From contig CAVWSB010000002.1 of NCBI GenBank assembly GCA_963757565.1, positions 186,001 to 250,000 of the forward strand: DNA of 64,000 bases, given 5' to 3'. Numbering within the stretch: position 1 is the first letter of the stretch; each line of letters starts with the position of its first letter. The position numbers and the translations under genes were made by a program. A model generated the notes under the pieces. It saw only the letters and a program-made list of their open reading frames with translations, was not told where the DNA came from and searched no databases. The stretch comes from PALSA-894 sp963757565 (GTDB lineage: Bacteria; Pseudomonadota; Alphaproteobacteria; Rhizobiales; Xanthobacteraceae). This document shows positions 37,832-46,151 of this stretch, piece after piece.

Positions 37832-38148
37832 CCTCCCCGTGTGTGCCCGAGTTTAGGTCAAATCGCCCGCGGATACCGCAAACCCTTGTGCGGCCTGAGG
37901 ATTTGGCTATATCCGCGCCGTCCAGGCCGCCGTCGACATTGTCGAGGCCGCCCGGGCGGGCCGGAAGCGCGGATGACCGTGCTTTCGTTATTGGAGGAAG
38001 CGCCCGCTCGGTCCGTCTCTTTCCACGGTCCAAGCCGGACATCCACCATCGTTCCGATCGTTCGGGATCGTGCCGGCCCGCCGTTTGGCGGCCTCGGACA
38101 TTGGAGCGCCCTCATTCCAAAACCGTCGGCACGCTTTCAGGAGAGTTC
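37832..38148. promoter_or_regulatory. rpsA upstream region
   Basis: A 317-bp gap between the divergent Bug gene and rpsA. It should contain the rpsA promoter and leader; a strong RBS (AGGAGAG, 38139-38145) precedes the rpsA ATG. ORFs here are out-of-frame artefacts. I see no recognised leader structure. Confidence 0.45.
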
Positions 38149-39864
38149 ATGGCTACCGCTGCTACCGCTGCCGCGCCCACGCGCGAAGATTTCGCCGCAA
38201 TGCTCGATGAGGCATTCGGCCAAGGGCATCTGAACTGGAAGGCACCGTCGTCAAAGGTACCGTCGTCGCGTATCGAAAAGGACATGGCCGTCATCGACGT
38301 CGGCGCCAAGACCGAAGGCCGCGTTGCGGTCCGCGAGTTTTCCGGTCCCGGCCGCGGCGGCGAGATCAAGGTCGGCGACGAGGTCGAGGTCTATCTCGAG
38401 CGCATCGAGAACGCGCTCGGCGAAGCGGTCCTCTCGCGCGACAAGGCGCGCCGCGAGGAAAGCTGGGGCAAGCTCGAGAAGGCGTTCAACGGCAACGAGA
38501 AGGTGACCGGCGTCATCTTCAATCAGGTCAAGGGCGGCTTCACGGTCGACCTCGACGGCGCGGTCGCGTTCCTGCCGCGCAGCCAGGTCGACATCCGGCC
38601 GATCCGCGACGTCACGCCGCTGATGAACGTCAACCAGCCGTTCCAGATCCTGAAAATGGATCGCCGCCGCGGCAACATCGTCGTCTCCCGCCGCACCGTC
38701 CTGGAAGAGACCCGCGCCGAGCAGCGCCAGGAGCTGGTGCAGAACCTCGAAGAGGGTCAGGTCATCGACGGCGTGGTCAAGAACATCACCGACTACGGCG
38801 CGTTCGTGGATCTCGGCGGCATCGACGGCCTGCTGCATGTCACCGACATCGCGTGGCGCCGCGTCAATCACCCGACCGAGGTGCTCAACATCGGCCAGCA
38901 GGTGAAGGTCAAGATCATCAAGATCAACCACGAGACCCACCGCATCTCGCTCGGCATGAAGCAGCTGCTCGACGATCCGTGGCAGGGCATCGAGGCCAAG
39001 TTCCCGGTCGGCGCCAAGCTCAAGGGCCGCGTCACCAACATCACCGACTACGGTGCGTTCGTCGAACTGGAGCCGGGCATCGAGGGCCTGATCCACGTTT
39101 CCGAAATGTCGTGGACCAAGAAGAACGTTCACCCCGGCAAGATCGTCTCGACCTCGCAGGAAGTCGAAGTGCAGGTGCTCGAGGTCGATCCAGTCAAGCG
39201 CCGCATCTCGCTCGGTCTCAAGCAGACCATGCGCAATCCGTGGGAGCTCTTCGTCGAGAAGTATCCGGCCGGGCTCGGAGGTCGAAGGCGAGGTCAAGAA
39301 CAAGACCGAGTTCGGCCTGTTCCTCGGGCTCGACGGCGATGTGGACGGCATGGTCCACCTCTCCGATCTCGACTGGAAGCGCCCGGGCGAGCAGGTGATC
39401 GAGGAGTACAAGAAGGGCGACAAGGTGCAGGCGCAGGTTCTCGACGTCGATGTCGAGAAGGAGCGCATCTCGCTCGGCGTCAAGCAGCTCGAAGGCGATC
39501 CGTTCGCCGAGCCGGGCGACCTGAAGCGCGGCGCGGTCGTCACCACGCGAAGTGACCGAGGTGAAGGAAGGCGGCATCGACGTGAAGATCGTCGGCACCG
39601 AGTTCACCGCCTTCATCAAGCGCAACGAACTCGCGCGCGACCGCTCCGAGCAGCGGCCCGAGCGTTTCGCGGTCGGCCAGAAGGTCGATGCCCGCGTGAC
39701 GCAGTTCGACAAGAAGGCGCGCAAGGTCGGCGTGTCGATCAAGGCGCTGGAAGTCGCCGAAGAGAAGGAGGCGATCGCCCAGTTCGGGTCGTCCGAACTC
39801 GGGCGCGACGCTTGGCGACATCCTCGGCACCGCGCTCAAGCAGCGCGACAAGAAGAAAGACTAG
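38149..39864 (+). CDS. rpsA: 30S ribosomal protein S1 (several frameshifts)
   Basis: S1 recruits mRNA to the 30S subunit. Six S1 (OB-fold) repeats are visible, for example VIDGVVKNITDYGAFVDLGG and LKGRVTNITDYGAFVELEPG. The frame shifts near 39275 (one extra G), 39548 (one extra base) and 39797 (GAACTC for GACTC). In addition, bases about 38232-38268 are read in the wrong frame between two compensating indels, giving KAPSSKVPSSR where the other frame encodes GTVVKGTVVA. After correction the protein is about 570 residues, ending ALKQRDKKKD. It is followed by a terminator. Confidence 0.95.
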
Positions 39865-39883
39865 GTCGCGAGCCTCCGCCAAG

Positions 39884-39920
39884 GCCCCTCGTCCGGCTCA
39901 CGCCGGGCGAGGGGCTTTTT
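39884..39920 (+). terminator. Rho-independent terminator of rpsA
   Basis: Stem GCCCCTCG...CGAGGGGC (39884-39915) with an inner GCCGGGC-like extension, followed by TTTTT. It lies 20 bp after the rpsA stop. Confidence 0.9.
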
Positions 39921-40018
39921 CATTTGCATTCGCCACAATTGCGGCGCGTTGCTGCGTGCCATTGACCCGCATCACCGCGCAGCCCCACTGTGCGCGCGAA
40001 TCGCCGCTGGAGAAGCAC

Positions 40019-41006
40019 ATGTCGCTCGATGCCGACGTGATCGTCGATCGCCGCCGCATGCGGCGCAAGCTGACCTTCTGGCGCGTGCTCGCGGTGCTGG
40101 TCGCCATCGCCGCGGTCGTCGCGGTCGCGATCCGTGACGCGGCGCGGGGACAATCTGCTCGCCTCGGGCGGCGACTACATCGCGCGCATCAAGATCAGCG
40201 GGCCTGATCCGCAACGATCAGGATCGCGTCGAAGCGTTCGAAGAAACTCGCGAAGTCGAGCGCCAAGGCCGTCATCGTGCAGATCAACTCGCCCGGCGGC
40301 ACCACGGCTGGCTCCGAGCAGCTTGCACGCGGCGTTGCGTCAGCGTCGCTGCCGCGAAGCCGCTGGTGGTGGTGGTGGACGGGCTCGCGGCCTCCGGCGC
40401 CTACATCGCCGCGATGAGCTCCGACCACATCGTGGCCCAGGAGACCTCGCTGGTCGGCTCGATCGGCGTGATCTTCCAGTTTCCCAACGTCAGCCGAGGT
40501 TCTCAACACCGTCGGCGTGAAGGTCGAGGAGATCAAATCCTCGCCGCTGAAAGCCGCGCCGAACGGGTTCGAGCCGACCAGCCCGGAGGCGCGCGCCGCG
40601 ATCGAGTCGCTGGTGAAGGACAGTTACGACTGGTTCCGCGACATGGTGCAGCGATCGCCGCCACATGGACGATGAAACGCTGCAGCGCGTCGCCGACGGG
40701 CGCGTGTTCACCGGGCGTCAGGGGATTGATCTCAAGCTCGTCGATCAACTCGGCAACGAGCAGACCGCGCTCGACTGGCTCGCCAAGGAGAAGGGGGTGA
40801 AGGCCGACACCCCGGTGCGCGACTTCGACCTCAAGCCGCGTTTCAGCGACCTCTCGATGCTGCATCTGACGACCCGGCTCGTGCTCGAAGCGGTGGGTCT
40901 GGGTTCGCTCGCCGCGCGGCTCGATGCGCTCGGTTCGCTGCAGGCGGTCGAGCGGCTCAATCTTGACGGTCTGTTGGCCCTTTGGCACCCTCCCGGTTCC
41001 AACTGA
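40019..41006 (+). CDS. sppA: Signal peptide peptidase SppA, S49 family (several frameshifts)
   Basis: A membrane-anchored serine peptidase that degrades cleaved signal peptides. The start MSLDADVIVDRRRMRRKLTFWRVLAVLVAIAAVVAVAI gives a membrane anchor. The rest lies in three frames: NLLASGGDYIARIKISG, AVIVQINSPGGTTAGSEQLA, the nucleophile Ser in VVVDGLAASGAYIAAMSSDHIVAQETSLVGSIGVIFQ, and GRVFTGRQGIDLKLVDQLGNEQTALDWLAKEKGV to the stop at 41006. At least eight insertions are needed to explain it, several of the GG-to-GCG type. Corrected length is about 325 residues, normal for this family. Confidence 0.9.
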
Positions 41007-41045
41007 GCGGGCCCATGCCTGCCGGGCAAGTTTGAGGAACAAGCC

Positions 41046-41516
41046 ATGAGCGTCGCGACCGCGAATGATGATCAGCCCGCGGCGGGCTCGATGATCAAAT
41101 CAGAACTTGTTCAGCGCATCGCCGGGCAAAACCCGCATCTTTATCAGCGCGACATCGAGAACATCGTCAACGCCGTGCTCGGCGAGATCACCGCTGCGCT
41201 CGCGCGCGGCGACCGTGTGGAGCTGCGCGGCTTCGGCGCGTTTTCGGTCAAGCACCGCCCGGCGCGCACCGGCCGCAATCCGCGCACCGGCGCGCATGTG
41301 TCGGTCGATCAGAAGTCCGTGCCGTTCTTCAAGACCGGCAAGGAAATGCGCGAGCGGTTGAATAAGTGGCGCGAAGCGTCATCCCGGGGCATGCACGACG
41401 TGCGTGAACCGGGAGCCATAACCACGACATTTTCCGATTTGTCTCGCGTCGTGGTTACAATCGCGCGACTCATGGTTATGGATTCCGGGCCATCGCGCTA
41501 CTCGGTCCCGGAATGA
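41046..41516 (+). CDS. ihfB: Integration host factor subunit beta, with repeat-encoded C-terminus
   Basis: A DNA-bending nucleoid protein. The conserved MIKSELVQRIAGQNPHLYQRDIENIVNAVLGEITAALARGDRVELRGFGAFSVKHRPARTGRNPRTGAHV...VPFFKTGKEMRERLN covers about 95 residues. Family members usually begin at the Met at 41091, so that start is as likely as the annotated 41046. Beyond WREASS the frame continues about 45 residues through an intergenic palindromic repeat (41378-41517), whose sequence supplies the stop. The tail GMHDVREPGAITTTFSDLSR is therefore probably not functional, or reflects an indel just before it. Confidence 0.9.
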   Translation: MSVATANDDQPAAGSMIKSELVQRIAGQNPHLYQRDIENIVNAVLGEITAALARGDRVELRGFGAFSVKHRPARTGRNPRTGAHVSVDQKSVPFFKTGKEMRERLNKWREASSRGMHDVREPGAITTTFSDLSRVVVTIARLMVMDSGPSRYSVPE

Positions 41517-41517
41517 C
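41378..41517. repeat. Palindromic intergenic repeat overlapping the ihfB 3' end
   Basis: A 140-bp element with inverted ends (GTCATCCCGGGGC and GGTCCCGGAATGAC) and inner inverted segments (CCATAACCACGAC facing GTCGTGGTTAC and CATGGTTATGG). This is the typical form of the larger palindromic repeats of Bradyrhizobium-like genomes. It forms the 3' end of the ihfB ORF. Confidence 0.78.
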
Positions 41518-41534
41518 GGCGGAGACAAAGTCCC

Positions 41535-41914
41535 ATGATCCGCAAGATCGTCGCACTGCTGATCCTTCTGCCCATCGCGCTTGCGATCATGTTGTTCGCG
41601 GTCGCGAACCGTGCGCCCGTACCGGTCGCGTTCGATCCGCTCGCCGCGCAGCCGCCATGTTCTCCGTCGCGCTCGCCGCTCTATCTCATGCTGCTGTGGT
41701 GTTGATCGCCGGCGTCGTCGTCGGCGGCATCGCGGCCTGGGTGCGCCAGAGCCGCTGGCGCCGACGCGCGCGCCGGCTCGCAGCCGAACTCAAGGCCGCG
41801 CACGCCGAGAGCGACGCGCTGCGCCGCCAGCTCGACGGCGGCGACCGCGCGGCCGGAGCCGCGACCGCAGGGTCGATCGCGGCGATTGCGTACCGCCATC
41901 CGTCGGCCGCCTGA
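41535..41914 (+). CDS. lapA: LapA-domain membrane protein (frameshifted)
   Basis: About 125 residues after correction. N-terminal MIRKIVALLILLPIALAIMLFAVANRAPVPVAFDP (first helix), then a second helix VVLIAGVVVGGIAAWVRQSRWRRRARRLAAELKAAHAESDALRRQL in another frame, followed by a coiled coil. This two-helix plus coiled-coil layout matches LapA (DUF1049), which in E. coli works with LapB in LPS synthesis control. Two indels near 41672-41700 separate the halves. The position after ihfB is conserved. Confidence 0.85.
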
Positions 41915-41916
41915 CC

Positions 41917-42860
41917 GTGCGCGTCATCACCGCCGAAGAGATCGATCGCGTTCTGACCTATCCGGCCTTGATCGAAGCGCTGCGCGAGGGGTTTCGCGCC
42001 GACATCGAGTCGCCGCTGCGCCACACCCACATGATCGAGCAGCCCTCGGCAAGCGAGGCGAAATATCTGCTGATGCCGGCGTGGACGACCTCCGGCGAGC
42101 GCCTTGTCGGCTGCAAGATGGTCACGGTCTATCCCGACAACGCGAAGCTGCGGAAGCCAGCGGTCTACGCCAGCTACTGCTGATGTCGGGCGAGACCGGC
42201 GAGCCGCTTGCCGTGATCGACGGCACGGCGCTGACCGTCTGGCGCACCGCCTGCGCCTCCGCGCTCGCGGCCTCCTATCTGGCGCGCGAGGATGCTTCGC
42301 ATCTCGTGATGATCGGCGCCGGCGCGCTCGCGCCGCATCTGGTCCGCGCGCATGCGGCGGTGCGGCCGATCAAGCGCGTGACAATCTGGAACCGGACGCA
42401 CGGCAACGCGGTGAAGCTCGCCTTCGGCCTTGCGGTCGGCGGCATCGAGCCGGAGATCGCGGACGATCTGGAAGCCGCGGTCGCCGAGGCCGACATCGTG
42501 TCTTGCGCCACGCTCTCGGCGACGCCGCTGGTGCATGGCAAGTGGCTCAAGAAAGGCGCGCATCTCGATCTGGTCGGCGCCTACACGCCGAAAATGCGTG
42601 AGGCCGACGACGACGCGGTGAAACGCGCGCGCGTCTATGTCGATACGCGCGCCGGCGCGCCGAAGGAGGCCGGCGACATTGCGATCCCGTTGAAAAAGGG
42701 TGTGCTGAAAGCATCCGGCATTCGCGGCGACCTCTATGAACTGTGCCGCGGCAAGGCGAAGGGGCGAGCGAAGCCGACCGACATCACGCTGTTCAAGTCG
42801 GTCGGCGCGTCGGTCGAGGATCTCGCGGCCGCGATGCTGGTGTGGCGGGGGATTGGGTAA
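41917..42860 (+). CDS. Ornithine cyclodeaminase/mu-crystallin family protein (one frameshift)
   Basis: A 315-residue NAD(P)-dependent enzyme of the OCD/mu-crystallin family. The GTG start gives MRVITAEEIDRVLTYPALIEALREGF; the Rossmann motif is MIGAGALAPHLVRAHAAVRPIKRVTIWNRT, and HLDLVGAYTPKMREADDDAVKRARVYVDTRAGAPKEAGD is conserved. One base is missing near 42175 (TACCTGCTG read as TACTGCTG). Family members include ornithine cyclodeaminase, alanine dehydrogenase and ketimine reductase; the reaction cannot be assigned. It starts just after the lapA stop. Confidence 0.88.
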
Positions 42861-42902
42861 CGCTTGGGCGCTGTGCTATTATTTGTTGCTCAGGCCGCAC
42901 AC

Positions 42903-43196
42903 ATGAACGCACCCGACGTCAACCGCTCGATCCTGCGCATGCATATCGCGGCGATCGAGGCCAAGCATCCCCTGAAGATTCTGGGGCTGCTGCCGCGCGG
43001 CAGCGCAGCACATATTTTCGACGATAACGCGCTCGATTTTCTGGCCGAGAAGAAGCCGGGGCTGGATCTGCTTGGCCTGTCGCAGGCTCAAGTCGATCTG
43101 AGGGAGTTGCTTGGCCGTCCTGTCGGGATCGTTCTGGTCAGCGGTCTCAAGGGCCGCGAGGCAATCGAGTTTCCTCGCTTGCTTGAGCCGGTATGA
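42903..43196 (+). CDS. MNT-type nucleotidyltransferase, possible antitoxin with degenerate motif
   Basis: A 97-residue minimal nucleotidyltransferase starting MNAPDVNRSILRMHIAAIEAKHPLKILGL, with PRGSAAHIFDDNALDFLAEKKPGLDLLGLSQAQVDLRELLGRPVGIVLVSGLKGRE. The family motif is G-S-x10-D-x-D; here it reads GSAAHIFDDNALD, two residues shorter and with only the last Asp clearly in place. Either the enzyme is degenerate or local sequence errors are present, as is common in this stretch. Its ATGA overlap with the downstream HEPN gene marks a classical MNT/HEPN pair, in which the MNT partner modifies and silences the HEPN toxin. Confidence 0.75.
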   Translation: MNAPDVNRSILRMHIAAIEAKHPLKILGLLPRGSAAHIFDDNALDFLAEKKPGLDLLGLSQAQVDLRELLGRPVGIVLVSGLKGREAIEFPRLLEPV

Positions 43197-43546
43197 TCCG
43201 ATCGGACCTCGATCGCTTGCGAGATGCCCGCGATCATGCGCTCCATGCGCGAGGCAATGCGGGCGGGCTGCCGGCCGACATCCTGGCCGGAGCAATACAG
43301 CCTCAGCATGCCGCGCTTTTTGATCTGATCGTTATTGGCGAGGCCCTAAACCAGGTTTCGGGTGAGATTAAGAGCGCCGGTCCGGAAATTCCTTGGCAAT
43401 CGATCATCGACTTGCGTCACTTCATTGTGCATGCCTATTGGCAAGTCGATCTTGAAATCATCGCCGATGTTATCGAGAACCGGATCGAACTGCTGGTTCA
43501 ACAACTGGAACAGTTGATTTCGTTCGTGGAACGCACCGAGACATGA
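43193..43546 (+). CDS. HepT-like HEPN-domain protein (candidate toxin)
   Basis: A 117-residue all-helical protein of the HepT/DUF86 family starting MIRSDLDRLRDARDHALHARGN. The RNase motif R-x4-H-x-Y is intact (LRHFIVHAYWQVDLEIIADVI), and GEALNQVSGEIK is typical of the first half. HEPN proteins are ribonucleases or tRNA-targeting toxins controlled by a cognate MNT partner. It overlaps both the MNT gene upstream and trpF downstream by 4 bp, so it is embedded in the trp transcript. Confidence 0.85.
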   Translation: MIRSDLDRLRDARDHALHARGNAGGLPADILAGAIQPQHAALFDLIVIGEALNQVSGEIKSAGPEIPWQSIIDLRHFIVHAYWQVDLEIIADVIENRIELLVQQLEQLISFVERTET

Positions 43547-44201
43547 CCACCCTTGTTAAGATCTGCGGCCTCTCCACGCCCGAGACCCTCGATGCCGCGC
43601 TCGACGCGGGCGCCGACATGGTGGGCTTCGTGTTCTTTGCGCCAAGCCCGCGCAACATTTCGCTGCACACCGCGCACGCGCTCGGAAGCCGCGTCAAAGA
43701 CCGCGCCGAAAAGGTTGCGCTCATCGTCGATGCCGATGACGCGATGCTGACCAATATCGTCGAGGCGCTGCATCCCGATGTGCTGCAGCTTCACGGCAAG
43801 CGAAACGCCGGCAGCGCGTATCGCGCGATCCGAAGCGCGGTTCGGCCTGCCGGTGATGAAGGCGCTGCCGATCGAGACCAAAGCCGATCTCGGCGCGATC
43901 CCGCTTTATGCGCGTCGTGGCGGACCGGTTGCTGTTCGATGCCAGCGCGCCGCAGGATGCGACGCGTCCGGGCGGGCTGGGCAAGCCGTTCGACTGGCAC
44001 TTGCTCGAAGGTCTCGACCTGTCGATTCCCTTCATGCTCTCCGGCGGTCTGCACCCCGGAAACGTCGCTGAGGCGCTTCGCATCACGCGCGCGGGCGGCG
44101 TCGATGTGTCGTCCGGCGTTGAAAGCGCGCCCGGCGTGAAGGATGCGGAGAAAATCCGCGCCTTCATCCGGGCGGCGCGCTCCGCTCAGGAATGCCGGTA
44201 G
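43543..44201 (+). CDS. trpF: Phosphoribosylanthranilate isomerase (frameshifts)
   Basis: A TIM-barrel enzyme of tryptophan synthesis. VKICGLSTPETLDAALDAGADMVGFVFFAPSPRNIS reads in frame 1; LPVMKALPIETKADLGAIPLYA in frame 2; and VADRLLFDASAP...GLGKPFDWHLLEGLDLSIPFMLSGGLHPGNVAEALRITRAGGVDVSSGVESAPGVKD to the stop in frame 3. Extra bases near 43800-43840 and 43912 explain the shifts. Corrected length is about 218 residues. It overlaps HepT and abuts trpB (stop then ATG). Confidence 0.93.
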
Positions 44202-45418
44202 ATGACCATCCAGCAGCCCAATTCCTTCCGCACCGGGCCGGACGAGCGCGGGCATTTCGGCCTCTACGGCGGGCGTTTCGTCGCCGAGACGCTGATGCCG
44301 CTGATCCTCGATCTGGAGCGCGCGTACACCGAGGCGAAGAACGATCCCAAGTTCCGCGATGAGATGGACGGCCATCTGAAGACCTATGTCGGCCGTCCGT
44401 CGCCGCTGTATTTCGCCGAGCGCCTGACCGCGCATTTCGGCGGTGCGAAGATCTATCTCAAGCGCGAGGACCTCAACCATACCGGCGCGCACAAGGTGAA
44501 CAACGTGCTCGGCCAGATCATGCTGGCCAAGCGCATGGGCAAGCCGCGCGTCATCGCCGAGACCGGCGCGGGCATGCACGGCGTCGCGACCGCGACGCTG
44601 TGTGCGAAGTTCGGGCTCGAATGCGTCGTGCACATGGGCGCGGTCGATGTCGAGCGCCAGCAGCCGAATGTGCTGCGCATGAAGGCGCTCGGCGCCGAGG
44701 TGCGTCCGGTGCAGTCCGGCGCGCGCACGCTCAAGGACGCGATGAACGAGGCGCTGCGCGACTGGGTCACCAACGTGCACGACACGTTCTACTGCATCGG
44801 TACGGTCGCGGGCCCGCATCCTTATCCTGCGATGGTGCGCGACTTCCAGTGCGTGATCGGCAACGAAACGCGCGTGCAGATGCAGGAGGCCGAAGGGCGC
44901 TTGCCGGATTCGCTGCATCGCCTGCATCGGCGGCGGCTCGAACGCGATGGGGCTGTTTCATCCGTTTCTCGATGACCGCAGCGTGGAGATCTACGGCGTC
45001 GAGGCGGCGGGTCACGGACTCGACAAGCTGCATGCCGCCTCTGTGGCGGGCGGGCGGCCCGGCGTGCTGCATGGCAATCGCACCTATCTGCTGATGGACG
45101 CCGACGGGCAGATCCAGGAGGCGCATTCGATCTCGGCCGGTCTCGACTATCCGGGCATCGGTCCGGAGCATTCCTGGCTCGCCGACATGGGCCGCGTGAA
45201 ATTCCTCTCCGCGACCGACGGCGAGGCGCTCGAAGCCTTCAAGCTGTGCTCGCGCCTTGAAGGCATCATTCCGGCGCTCGAATCCGCGCACGCGCTCGCG
45301 CGCCTCGGCGACATCGCATCGGGCAAGCCGAAGGATCATCTGATCGTGGTCAACCTCTCCGGCCGCGGCGACAAGGATCTCGACAGCGTCGCGAAGCACC
45401 TCGGGGGCAACCTGGTGA
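44202..45418 (+). CDS. trpB: Tryptophan synthase beta chain (frameshifts)
   Basis: A PLP enzyme joining indole and serine. Motifs: LKREDLNHTGAHKVNN (PLP Lys), ETGAGMHGVATA, and GGGSNAMGLFHPFLDD. The frame changes at about 44923 (extra C in CTGATCGCC), after which VYGVEAAGH-type sequence (IYGVEAAGHGLDKL) continues. The reading frame appears to run past the expected end; if the G-run at 45403-45407 has four rather than five Gs, it ends ...KHLGATW with TGA overlapping the ATG of the next small gene (TGATG). That end is inferred. Confidence 0.93.
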
Positions 45419-45649
45419 TGCGGCGCTCGAACGACCGCCAGAAGCGCACCGGCTGGATGCTGGTTGTCGTTTCGGCCGTCTATCTCGTCTGGTTCTTCAA
45501 GGTCCGGCTGCTTGGCCGAGGGCTCGCCGATCGCGAACAAGGAATGGCTTTATTTCATCGGCATGAGCATCTGCCTGATGCTTGGCACCGCAAACGTCCG
45601 CATGGCGGCGCTGCGCGACGAGAAGCGCAAGACGCAATCGCCGCAATGA
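45418..45649 (+). CDS. Small two-helix membrane protein (one frameshift)
   Basis: About 76 residues after removing one T near 45512: MRRSNDRQKRTGWMLVVVSAVYLVWFFKVRLL then AEGSPIANKEWLYFIGMSICLMLGTANVRMAALRDEKRKTQSPQ. It has two membrane helices and a basic C-terminus. The start overlaps the inferred trpB stop, and similar short membrane proteins occur between trpB and trpA in relatives. Function unknown. Confidence 0.6.
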
Positions 45650-45679
45650 AAGGTGACCGTGCCGCATGCTCCGTTCACG

Positions 45680-45725
45680 TCTCCCCGGTGGGGAGAGGTC
45701 GGCCGCGCAGCGGCCGGGTGAGGGG
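45680..45725. repeat. Left arm of perfect 46-bp inverted repeat flanking DUF559
   Basis: Identical, in reverse complement, to 46081-46126 over 46 bp. Each arm itself contains two hairpins: CTCCCC-GGT-GGGGAG and GGCCGC-GCA-GCGGCC. The gene between (45735-46079) is packed 9 bp and 1 bp from the arms. Confidence 0.85.
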
Positions 45726-45734
45726 GCTCGTTCC

Positions 45735-46079
45735 TCAAGATGGTCGCAGCGTGCGGTCGATCATCTCCAGCACGCCGTCGATATTCTCGTACACGTCGAT
45801 ATTGCTTACGCGCACGACGAGGAAGCCGAGCGCTTCGAGCGCGCGTGTCCGTTGCTCATCGCGCTTCATCGCCACAGCCGTCGTGTGGGTGACGCCATCG
45901 ACTTCGACGACGAGCTTCCCTTCCAGCGTCACGAAGTCCACGACGTACCGGTCGATGGGATGCTGGCGGCGGAATTTCCAGCGTTCAAGTTTCCGGTTTC
46001 TTAATGCCTGCCAAAGCCGGAACTCCGCGCTCGTTTGCGATGCGCGGAGTTTTTTCGCCCTCTTCGCAAATCGCTGCAT
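45735..46079 (-). CDS. DUF559 (Vsr-like) endonuclease-domain protein
   Basis: A 114-residue protein starting MQRFAKRAKKLRASQTSAEFRLWQALRNRKLERWKFRRQHPIDRYVVDFVTLEGKLVVEVDG. The PD-(D/E)xK-type core is visible: the Asp in YVVDFV and the Glu in VVEVDG followed by H-T-T. DUF559 relates to the Vsr/MTH endonuclease fold; its role is unknown. It lies antisense to the trp genes, within a perfect 46-bp inverted repeat, between trpB plus the small membrane gene and trpA. The frame is intact although neighbouring genes carry indels. Confidence 0.9.
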   Translation of the reverse strand: MQRFAKRAKKLRASQTSAEFRLWQALRNRKLERWKFRRQHPIDRYVVDFVTLEGKLVVEVDGVTHTTAVAMKRDEQRTRALEALGFLVVRVSNIDVYENIDGVLEMIDRTLRPS

Positions 46080-46080
46080 C

Positions 46081-46126
46081 CCCCTCACCCGGCCGCTGCG
46101 CGGCCGACCTCTCCCCACCGGGGAGA
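46081..46126. repeat. Right arm of perfect 46-bp inverted repeat flanking DUF559
   Basis: Reverse complement of 45680-45725. The DUF559 start codon ends one base before this arm, and trpA begins 26 bp after it, so the arm also forms the trpA leader. Confidence 0.85.
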
Positions 46127-46151
46127 GGTGTATCAGAGTTTGCGTCCCCGT

